A stretch of DNA of 7,522 nucleotides from Sulfurimonas sp. (GTDB lineage Bacteria; Campylobacterota; Campylobacteria; Campylobacterales; Sulfurimonadaceae), in contig WFPU01000075.1 in NCBI GenBank assembly GCA_015487435.1, forward strand, positions 1 to 7,522, written 5' to 3'. The notes under the pieces were generated by a model. The model saw only the letters and a program-made list of their open reading frames with translations. It was not told the origin of the DNA and did not search any database. Positions 1-6,041 of this stretch are shown piece after piece (the stretch's first letter is position 1; each line of letters begins with the position of its first letter). The position numbers were made by a program, and so were the translations under genes.

Positions 1-2268
1 ACTTATGAAATTTCTAAAGATGATTTTGAAAAATATTTGAAAACAATCACAATCTTTCAAGATAATCCTGAAATATCTAAAAATGTCAGTATGACGCACT
101 TAAAGGGTGATCGACACTTTGATAGTTATTTTATTGCTTATTTATATTATAAATTAACTAATAGCTACCCGTTAATACAATCTATGGCAAATGCAATTTT
201 GCAATTTCATATTCAATATAAAATTTTATATGACCAAGAAAAAGATAGTGATATTTCTAGTTTGGTACGATATTTTGTTCATATTGTTGAAATAGCACAG
301 ATATATTATTTAAGTAGTAAATACTATATGGAAATAAAGAACTTTAAATTCACAAGTAATCCGAAGCAATTGACTTTATTAGACTTTGAAAATTATAGAA
401 TGGAACATAGTAAGAAGCCTAGTTGTAAAGAAATTTCGATTACAGATATAATTGATGCAATTGAAACAAAGGAAATAGTATTAAAGTCAGCTAAAAATGA
501 TTGTAGTTTTAGGTTTATATATGAGAAACAAATATATTGTGTAAAAAGTAATATCACCGTAAAAAATTTAAAATTAACTGGCTTTAAAACAGTTTTTTTA
601 AATTATTACAACAAAGCGATAAAAAGAAAACAAACAAAGAAGAGCAGTGAATATGAAGAGAAAGATACTACAGATCAAAATAAAAAATATGTAAATATTG
701 ATTTTTTTACAACAAAGGCCAAAAAAAATCAAGATCCTATCAGTAAAGAAGAAAGAAGTGAAGAGGATAATCAATTAAAGGAAAGTATGCAAGTTAAACT
801 TGGTAAGGACAATGTCAAATCAAAACAAAAAAAACGTATTCAAGCTATAAGTGCAGCTATTGCAAAAAATAAACTTTTATTGCCATCATTATATACAATA
901 CCTAGTATTGGTGTTTTGAGTAAATTTCTACAATATTTATTATCAGAAGATATAAAGACAAATGCGGAAAAAGAATTTTACATAGGTGTTTTTGTGTTAG
1001 CTATTGTAATGGGTATAAAACCGGAACAAGTAAATAGACGATTTTTCGCGTCTAAAAAAGAGTATACATATGACAATAATACTGTAAAGCTAAAATTAAA
1101 TACTGATTTATTTGCAAAATTTGAGCAGTTTGATGAAAAAACAGGTGTAAAAACACAAATGGAAGTTGAATATAAGATTCCTTTTGAGTTGATACATTAT
1201 ATACAGTACCTACGAAAACTTTCTATTCAATTTAAGGACAAAGATTATAAACAAGCTATTACTGAGTGTAATAAAGATTTTAAAAAAGTAAAGCACTATG
1301 AGTTAAAAATTAGACATAGTAAAATTTATAATAGTGCAATAGTTCACAAGCAATTAATACATAAAACGATTAATACTGAAATTTTATTAGCGACAGAGAA
1401 TATAGATCAAAATACAACACCAAGAATTGCATACACAGCGACTTCATCCAACCTTTCTGAATATTCTTCATGGTTATTAGAATATGTTGAGTTGCTTAGT
1501 ATAAAGGCAAAGATACAAAACAAAGTGTTTGGGCAAGTGCTTAATAATTTCCAACCCACTGTAATCAATACAAAATATCCATTAGCAGGATCTAAAAAAA
1601 TTGTAGAGCAAGGTGCTTTTGTTGTTTTTTTAAACCAAATAGAAGCAATATTTAAAAAAGAAAGAAGATTAGATAGATATACAAGATTCAATCTTTATTC
1701 TATTTATGTGCGTTTTTCATTGAGCTTATTGCTAGGGACAAGAGATTTTAAACAGTCTGTGGATTTTGATAGAATCAGTTGGAGTTTGAATATACTCATG
1801 ATCAAAGAAAAAGGAAAATATAAAAATTCTGGATATAGAGAGATTCCTTTGACACCTCTTGGAAAACAGATTATTAAGAACTATCTTGAAGTGCTAAATA
1901 AACTAAAAATTAATAATCAAGCAGTCGTGTTATATGATAGCAATAAGGTGATACCAGCAACAATTGCAAATATAAAAAAAGTTTTTTCTTCATTTCCTTT
2001 TTCACAGAAGTATACACAATTAAGCAAACAGTTTGATACGATATCCTTAAATTTCGGAAGACATTTAATCACTACTATTGCAACCAATGCGAATATAACA
2101 CAAGATGATTTGAATGCTTTTATGGGACATGGAATTAATGGAGGTGAAGTGTTAGGTATTTATAGCTTTCATGATATTGGTGCATATAGAAAAAAATTTA
2201 CAGAGCTTCTTTCAGAAATTGAAAAAGCTTACAAAATAAAGGATATTATTAATGCAGTTAGAATTTGA
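1..2268 (+). CDS. Large tyrosine recombinase/integrase (5'-partial)
   Basis: This is a probable site-specific DNA recombinase. The reading frame is open to the first base of the window. The only start near the edge is a TTG at 37 with no Shine-Dalgarno, so the gene very likely begins upstream; residue numbers here count from that TTG. The N-terminal 190 residues are unrecognised. Residues 193-269 are a Lys/Glu-rich linker. The C-terminal catalytic domain spans about 530-743. It has the first Arg in LLLGTRD (R569), a Lys-rich beta-hairpin (K592-K601), an HxxR box altered to NFGR (N672, R675), the Gly-His box MGHG (H698), and the presumed nucleophile Y709 in IYSF. Residues about 309-472 look like a second, degenerate recombinase fold. 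The gene overlaps the next one by 17 bases. Recombinase identity is confident; target and partners are not known. Confidence 0.85.
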   Translation, partial: TYEISKDDFEKYLKTITIFQDNPEISKNVSMTHLKGDRHFDSYFIAYLYYKLTNSYPLIQSMANAILQFHIQYKILYDQEKDSDISSLVRYFVHIVEIAQIYYLSSKYYMEIKNFKFTSNPKQLTLLDFENYRMEHSKKPSCKEISITDIIDAIETKEIVLKSAKNDCSFRFIYEKQIYCVKSNITVKNLKLTGFKTVFLNYYNKAIKRKQTKKSSEYEEKDTTDQNKKYVNIDFFTTKAKKNQDPISKEERSEEDNQLKESMQVKLGKDNVKSKQKKRIQAISAAIAKNKLLLPSLYTIPSIGVLSKFLQYLLSEDIKTNAEKEFYIGVFVLAIVMGIKPEQVNRRFFASKKEYTYDNNTVKLKLNTDLFAKFEQFDEKTGVKTQMEVEYKIPFELIHYIQYLRKLSIQFKDKDYKQAITECNKDFKKVKHYELKIRHSKIYNSAIVHKQLIHKTINTEILLATENIDQNTTPRIAYTATSSNLSEYSSWLLEYVELLSIKAKIQNKVFGQVLNNFQPTVINTKYPLAGSKKIVEQGAFVVFLNQIEAIFKKERRLDRYTRFNLYSIYVRFSLSLLLGTRDFKQSVDFDRISWSLNILMIKEKGKYKNSGYREIPLTPLGKQIIKNYLEVLNKLKINNQAVVLYDSNKVIPATIANIKKVFSSFPFSQKYTQLSKQFDTISLNFGRHLITTIATNANITQDDLNAFMGHGINGGEVLGIYSFHDIGAYRKKFTELLSEIEKAYKIKDIINAVRI
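2238..2254 (+). promoter_or_regulatory. Ribosome binding site and start of the second recombinase gene, inside the first gene
   Basis: AAAGGA at 2238-2243 lies 8 bases before ATG 2252, within the last codons of the first recombinase gene. It supports this start and suggests translational coupling. The same 12 bases, AAAGGATATTAT, recur before the third gene. Confidence 0.7.
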
Positions 2269-4414
2269 AAAAGCATTTGAATATCTCTATCAAAAATCTC
2301 AAGATATCCCAAAAAAATATTTAAAATTGTATAGAGTATTACTTGATATTCTTAGAGAAAATTCTAAGCAAAAATTGCCTATACGACATAATCGTTTTAA
2401 ATTTACAGAGGCATTCCTAATTTTATTCTCTCAATCAGAAGCAGTAATTAATATGCGTATGCATTCTCATAGAATATATGATTTTATTGAATATCTTAAA
2501 AATATGGACTATATCTCACATACATCGGATTGTTATCCAATAAAAGAGCCTCTAGTTCAAATAAATAAATTTCATAATTTTTTGGCACCCGAAAAATTTT
2601 ACATAGTAGATAAGGTACAAGAGTTTAAGAAATACATTCTTAATGAGCTATGGAAAGAAAATTTAGAACTTGCCACATATATGTGTATGAGTTTGATAGA
2701 AGAGATGAGCTGGAATGAAAAAGCATTGCAGTTGGCAAAAGTAGAAGATCTATTTTTTATTGATAACAAAAAAGCATACCAAATTGTTCAAAGAGAGAAG
2801 TTGGAGGATGGATTTGTCTTTTTTGATACATTAAAAATTAGGCAAGGAGTTAAGTTATTAAAGTTATTACTAACAAATAGATCTCGAGAAGATAAGGTGT
2901 TTGATAATCCCGATAATCTACAAAAAAAAGCAAAAGATAAAATAAAAGATTTTTTTGGTGAACAAGTCCTTAAAAACAACCTCAGAAGAGCACTTTTATT
3001 TGTTGATATGCAAAGCACTAATGGTGTTATAATGGCTTTGAAATATCAAAAAATCCATAGTGTTCCAATATCAATAGGGGAACTCAATTATTTATATGGA
3101 GATAAGGTCCCACAACATTTAATAGCATTAGAAAACAACAATCTTGTATGTATTAATAAAAAACCTGAGGAAATAAATGAATATTCAGATTATGTAGATG
3201 AGATGCCAAGTGATACAAAATTTGATTATGACCAAAAAATCGCTCCCCTCTTTTATTTTAATAAAGATAGAAAAAAATATAATTTATTACAAATGAAATC
3301 AGATGAGGTAAATCAAGAAGATTTGGAACATGTGAAAAAGCAGATCAAAAATATGATAGAGAAGGAAACAGATATTTCAACAGGGATGGTTTTAGAATAT
3401 ATTGTGTACTTGATTGATCGGATATATATTGGTAAGAAAATAGCTGAAAAGATAAAATTTAATACGTTTGTAAATTATATAAATCTTTTGAAAAAGCAGT
3501 TTTTTTCTGTTTTTACAGATTTTGAGCATATAGATGAGGCTAAATTATATTTTATTGTAAGAACATACGAACAAAAAGGGTTAGCAGCTAAAAGTATTGA
3601 AAAACTCCAATATCTAATAAGGGATTTTTTTACATACAATGGAAAACATTTTTCGAAGAAGTCTATACAAGCTAAATATATGCCTAAATCTTTAATTTTT
3701 TATGATGAGCTCGATGTGATTTTAAATGCTGTTGAGATTTACTTTCGAGAAGAGGCAAAAAAACGAAAAAAAAGGTATGCAAAATTTTATAAATTTGTCA
3801 CTCTTCAATTCCAAGCATATGTATTGTTGGCATTTTATACAGGATTACGATTAAATGAATTACGGACAAGAGCGCATAAAGATATATGTAAAGAACCATT
3901 TTATATATATGATTCAAATATTACAGAGAATATATATACGATCAATGTTGATACAAAAGGTCTGAAAGATATAAAAAATATTGATAGTTTTAAATCTTCA
4001 AATGCAATAAGAAGAGTCTGTTTTAAAGTAGCTAACAAAGAACATGCTAAGTTAATTCAAGATTTTTTAAAAGAAAGTCAAAACCGAGATAGTAAACCGA
4101 GATACCTTTTTAAGGATTTCGATCAAAAAAGTTTAAAAATTTTCACTAAAACGATAGAGTTTTCAAAATTGACAATCTTGAATAACATTATCAAGAAGCA
4201 GGTTAATCGTTATGCAACATTACATTCTTTAAGACATTCGTGTGCAACATATTGGTTTTTAGAAAGAAGACAAGCAAGATACAATGATAATAATATATTG
4301 TTGGATTTTTCAATCGTGATGGGACATGCCTTTCCTGCTGTAACTTTTCAGAGTTATATACATTTTGAATTGCTGGAAGAGATAGAAGAATATAAAAAGG
4401 ATATTATAAGATGA
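2252..4414 (+). CDS. Large tyrosine recombinase/integrase with complete catalytic boxes
   Basis: This is a probable site-specific tyrosine recombinase of 720 residues, about twice the size of a typical phage or Xer integrase. The ATG at 2252 has AAAGGA 8 bases upstream and overlaps the previous gene by 17 bases. Residues 1-360 are unrecognised; about 140-210 and 245-300 may be a decayed recombinase-like fold, which is weak. Residues about 370-490 look like the helical core-binding (SAM-like) domain. The catalytic domain follows: TGLRLNELR with R533, a candidate beta-hairpin lysine K581 before RRV, a canonical HSLRH box (H658, R661, H662), the Gly-His box MGHA (H692), and the nucleophile candidate Y702 in SYIH. 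All expected catalytic positions are present, so the enzyme is probably active. It differs enough from the preceding recombinase that the two probably act as a heteromeric pair rather than as recent duplicates. Confidence 0.9.
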   Translation: MQLEFEKAFEYLYQKSQDIPKKYLKLYRVLLDILRENSKQKLPIRHNRFKFTEAFLILFSQSEAVINMRMHSHRIYDFIEYLKNMDYISHTSDCYPIKEPLVQINKFHNFLAPEKFYIVDKVQEFKKYILNELWKENLELATYMCMSLIEEMSWNEKALQLAKVEDLFFIDNKKAYQIVQREKLEDGFVFFDTLKIRQGVKLLKLLLTNRSREDKVFDNPDNLQKKAKDKIKDFFGEQVLKNNLRRALLFVDMQSTNGVIMALKYQKIHSVPISIGELNYLYGDKVPQHLIALENNNLVCINKKPEEINEYSDYVDEMPSDTKFDYDQKIAPLFYFNKDRKKYNLLQMKSDEVNQEDLEHVKKQIKNMIEKETDISTGMVLEYIVYLIDRIYIGKKIAEKIKFNTFVNYINLLKKQFFSVFTDFEHIDEAKLYFIVRTYEQKGLAAKSIEKLQYLIRDFFTYNGKHFSKKSIQAKYMPKSLIFYDELDVILNAVEIYFREEAKKRKKRYAKFYKFVTLQFQAYVLLAFYTGLRLNELRTRAHKDICKEPFYIYDSNITENIYTINVDTKGLKDIKNIDSFKSSNAIRRVCFKVANKEHAKLIQDFLKESQNRDSKPRYLFKDFDQKSLKIFTKTIEFSKLTILNNIIKKQVNRYATLHSLRHSCATYWFLERRQARYNDNNILLDFSIVMGHAFPAVTFQSYIHFELLEEIEEYKKDIIR
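4396..4413 (+). promoter_or_regulatory. Ribosome binding site and start of the third gene, inside the second recombinase gene
   Basis: AAAGGA at 4396-4401 lies 9 bases before ATG 4411. Start and stop overlap as ATGA (4411-4414), a usual sign of translational coupling. Confidence 0.7.
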
Positions 4415-5499
4415 ATGAAGTCCAGAAATATTTTCAGTATGGAAAGAGTTATTTAATTTATGGTCGGAAAGATAATCATCAATATGTTTTTAACAATATT
4501 ATATCAACCATAAGTGCCCAATATAATGAGATTTTTTATTTTGATGCAAGTCCACATGGTTGTTTGTTATATGATCAGGACAAAGTAGCCTACAATAATA
4601 TCTCATTTGATATTTTTGGATATTTTCAGCAAGATAATTTAGCACAAGATGTGGCAGAACAGCATCATCAGATAACAGCATTATATATAGATAGATTATT
4701 TTCTAAAGGAAGGAAAGAACATTATCAGCAGTTGAAGAGTTTAATAAGAAGTATTTTTAATTCTTCGTATAGAAAGGATTTTTCTCTAAAAATTTTTCAA
4801 AAGATTTTAATACAAATAATAGAATTGTCAGATTATGATACTTACAAGCAATTAATTAAACTTTTAAATAAAATAGATAAACTTAAAGTGGAAGGAAAAA
4901 ATAGTTTAAATGATGTAGGATTTAAAAAACAAGTGTTACAAGCACGGATAAAAGTAGAGGAATACATCTATAGAGATGTAAAAAAAACTCTTTTAGATGA
5001 TTTGGATATATCAGTAAACGCATACAATGATAAAAGTATCATAAATTATCTTACAAGATTGAATGAGAATATATCAGAATATCTTCAATATGATATTACA
5101 CTAAATAGAAAAATAAACAAAATAAACTACTATAAGTATGAACATCACACAACTGCTTCAGTATTAGTGAACTTGATTCTAGAATCATATATTTTAAAAC
5201 AAAAGATATACCCAGATAATAAAAAAAGTTTAATTATTCTTCAGGGAGCTCAAAAAGATTTGCATTTTGAAGTTTATAATTTGGTTGATTTACATCAATA
5301 TGCAGATGTTTGCTATATTGAATTTAGAGGAAATGATTTAAACAAAGGATTAAACACATATATACCTGTTGTTATTTATGATACAGAGAACAAAAATCTT
5401 GCACTAGTGAATCAAAAGTTAAAAGAGTTAAAAAAAGTAACATCAGGTATTGAACAATATAATAATGTGACATATATGTTTGAAATAAGATCAGTTTAA
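4411..5499 (+). CDS. Unrecognised 362-residue protein, third gene of the recombinase operon
   Basis: I do not recognise this protein. It is soluble, rich in Lys, Tyr, Ile and Asn, and has no signal peptide or membrane segment. Its order of predicted elements recalls a P-loop NTPase: a strand ending in Gly (KSYLIYGRK, residues 12-20), a helix, then a second strand with acidic residues (EIFYFDAS). A long helical middle follows, and then late strands (KSLIILQGA, ADVCYIEFRG, IPVVIYD). The Walker A consensus is absent, since GRKDNH stands where GxxGxGK would be, so any ATPase origin would be a decayed one. The gene starts with an ATGA overlap on the second recombinase gene, so it should be made with the recombinases. 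A role as accessory or directionality factor, analogous in position to TnpC of Tn554, is an inference from context only. It converges with the WGR gene, with overlapping stop codons. Confidence 0.8.
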   Translation: MNEVQKYFQYGKSYLIYGRKDNHQYVFNNIISTISAQYNEIFYFDASPHGCLLYDQDKVAYNNISFDIFGYFQQDNLAQDVAEQHHQITALYIDRLFSKGRKEHYQQLKSLIRSIFNSSYRKDFSLKIFQKILIQIIELSDYDTYKQLIKLLNKIDKLKVEGKNSLNDVGFKKQVLQARIKVEEYIYRDVKKTLLDDLDISVNAYNDKSIINYLTRLNENISEYLQYDITLNRKINKINYYKYEHHTTASVLVNLILESYILKQKIYPDNKKSLIILQGAQKDLHFEVYNLVDLHQYADVCYIEFRGNDLNKGLNTYIPVVIYDTENKNLALVNQKLKELKKVTSGIEQYNNVTYMFEIRSV

Positions 5500-5756
5500 T
5501 TAGCATACCCTTTTTTATTTTTAAGAGTAATAATTTTCTCAATAGCAGCCTGAAGGTCATCCAAGGTTAAAAAATAACTTTGCTTTTGTCCAGTAGCTTT
5601 TTTATTATCTACGCCTCCCCACTCACGAATAAGTAGGTATTCCCCAAAGAGGGTCAGGTAGGTTTTGATCTTGTAATATCTTACTCTACCGTTTACTTCA
5701 CGGTAAAGCGTAGTGATATTAGAGGTCAAGGAGCTCTTTGATCTCATCTGATCCAT
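5496..5756 (-). CDS. Small stand-alone WGR-domain protein
   Basis: This 86-residue protein is almost entirely a WGR domain. It has an N-terminal strand pattern LYREVNGRVRYYKI (17-30), the core strand YLLIREWGG (40-48), a KATGQKQSYF strand (53-62), and a final helix of about LDDLQAAIEKIITLKNKKGY (65-84). The signature Trp-Gly-Arg reads W46-G47-G48 here. WGR domains bind DNA or nucleic-acid ends in PARPs and occur alone or fused in bacterial proteins, including short ones on plasmids and mobile elements. Its role here is unknown. The gene starts at ATG 5756 or perhaps at M4 (5747); neither has a strong ribosome site. The 38-base overlap with the upstream gene suggests coupled translation. Its stop overlaps the stop of the convergent gene by 4 bases. 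The two small genes should share the leftward promoter near 5943-5971. Confidence 0.82.
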   Translation of the reverse strand: MDQMRSKSSLTSNITTLYREVNGRVRYYKIKTYLTLFGEYLLIREWGGVDNKKATGQKQSYFLTLDDLQAAIEKIITLKNKKGYAN

Positions 5757-5913
5757 AATAGGACTCTATTGCTTTATTGATGATATAATCTAGCTTTTTC
5801 TTCTCATTGAGACCTTTTACCTCATTTTCAAGAAGAGTTGCCATTATTTTTATTCTTTTGATATTTTTAATATTTAAATTAACTCTTTTGCCAATTACTT
5901 CTTTTTCTTCCAT
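5719..5913 (-). CDS. Small ribbon-helix-helix-like protein, probable DNA-binding regulator or antitoxin
   Basis: This 64-residue protein starts at ATG 5913. AAAGG lies 7 bases upstream on the - strand (5921-5925 of the + strand), which supports the start. The predicted layout fits the MetJ/Arc/CopG ribbon-helix-helix fold: a short basic strand KRVNLNI (9-15), a helix over about 18-33, a turn with Gly-Leu-Asn, a second helix over about 37-53 (KKKLDYIINKAIESYY), and a short acidic tail (EIKELLDL). Such proteins act as dimers that place the strand pair in the major groove, and many are antitoxins that repress their own operon. The gene overlaps the WGR gene by 38 bases. A pair of 9-bp direct repeats within its promoter is a plausible binding site. 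The fold is inferred from pattern, not from a conserved signature, so it is less certain than the gene itself. Confidence 0.68.
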   Translation of the reverse strand: MEEKEVIGKRVNLNIKNIKRIKIMATLLENEVKGLNEKKKLDYIINKAIESYYGSDEIKELLDL

Positions 5914-5933
5914 AATATTGCCTTTTTTTAAAT

Positions 5934-5962
5934 ATATGTAATATTATAGTTAAATATGTAAT
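5934..5962. repeat. Pair of 9-bp direct repeats in the leftward promoter, candidate operator
   Basis: ATATGTAAT occurs at 5934-5942 and again at 5954-5962, exactly 20 bp apart, about two helical turns. One copy lies at the predicted transcription start and the other between the -10 and -35 boxes of the leftward promoter. Ribbon-helix-helix proteins commonly bind tandem repeats, so self-repression by the 64-residue protein is a reasonable guess. The AT-rich context makes chance repeats more likely. Confidence 0.45.
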
Positions 5963-5971
5963 TAATTTCAA
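5943..5971 (-). promoter_or_regulatory. Leftward promoter for the RHH/WGR operon
   Basis: On the - strand, TTGAAA (5971-5966) and a perfect TATAAT (5948-5943) are separated by 17 bases, a near-consensus housekeeping promoter. Transcription would begin near 5936, leaving a leader of about 22 bases that holds the ribosome site. Confidence 0.65.
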
Positions 5972-5990
5972 ATTAACCAATTTTATATAT

Positions 5991-6019
5991 TTGTATATAT
6001 ACCGATATTCGGTTATAAT
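5991..6019 (+). promoter_or_regulatory. Rightward promoter for the HTH/nucleotidyltransferase operon
   Basis: TTGTAT (5991-5996) and a perfect TATAAT (6014-6019) are separated by 17 bases. Transcription would begin near 6026, almost at the ribosome site (6027-6032), so the leader would be very short. It is divergent from the RHH/WGR promoter. Confidence 0.6.
6001..6013. promoter_or_regulatory. Palindromic candidate operator between -35 and -10
   Basis: ACCGA-TAT-TCGGT is a perfect 5-bp inverted repeat with a 3-base centre. It is a GC-containing island in an otherwise nearly pure AT region and lies entirely in the promoter spacer. A bound repressor would block RNA polymerase. The HTH-like protein of the downstream operon is the obvious candidate, which is an inference. 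Confidence 0.5.
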
Positions 6020-6026
6020 AATATTC

Positions 6027-6041
6027 AAGGAGTTGCTTATG
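6027..6041 (+). promoter_or_regulatory. Ribosome binding site that fixes the start of the HTH-like gene
   Basis: AAGGAG at 6027-6032 lies 6 bases before ATG 6039. An in-frame ATG at 5991 lies inside the promoter, upstream of the expected transcript, and is rejected as the start. Confidence 0.8.

Larger units (their letters stand above)
1..5499 (+). mobile_element. Putative integrative-element mobility module: two large tyrosine recombinases plus a third protein (left end outside the window)
   Basis: Three + strand genes overlap by 17 and 4 bases and form one transcription unit. Two encode large tyrosine recombinases with recognisable catalytic boxes; the third protein is unrecognised. Sets of two or three co-transcribed recombinases plus an accessory protein are known from Tn554-like elements, recombinase-in-trio elements and Gamma-Mobile-Trio elements. 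This block resembles them in layout, but I cannot assign it to any of them. No attachment site, terminal repeat or target duplication could be identified, so the limits given are only those of the visible genes. By eye the module is more AT-rich than the toxin-antitoxin-like operon to the right: 13 G+C in the 60 bases from 481, against 21 in the 60 bases from 6241. Confidence 0.6.

Noticed and set aside
1407..1691. 94-codon - strand frame inside the first recombinase gene
   Set aside because: It lies wholly within a gene with clear recombinase motifs, has no ribosome site and no recognisable protein pattern; it is a shadow frame.
2788..3018. 76-codon - strand frame inside the second recombinase gene
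   Set aside because: Shadow of a well-supported gene; no start signal or family pattern.
721..3773. Runs of eight A at 721-728, 827-834, 2922-2929 and 3766-3773 as phase-variable or frameshift sites
   Set aside because: All are read in frame, the genes are intact, and such runs are expected in Lys-rich AT-rich genes.
5500..5535. T-rich stretch after the recombinase operon as a terminator
   Set aside because: No stem of useful strength precedes it, and it is coding sequence of the WGR gene on the other strand.
5372..5560. 62-codon - strand frame across the convergent junction
   Set aside because: It overlaps both the end of the 362-residue gene and the WGR gene in another frame, and its Leu-rich translation is typical of antisense frames.
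5991..6038. ATG at 5991 as the start of the HTH-like gene
   Set aside because: It falls within the -35 box, upstream of the expected transcript. ATG 6039 has AAGGAG at ideal spacing.
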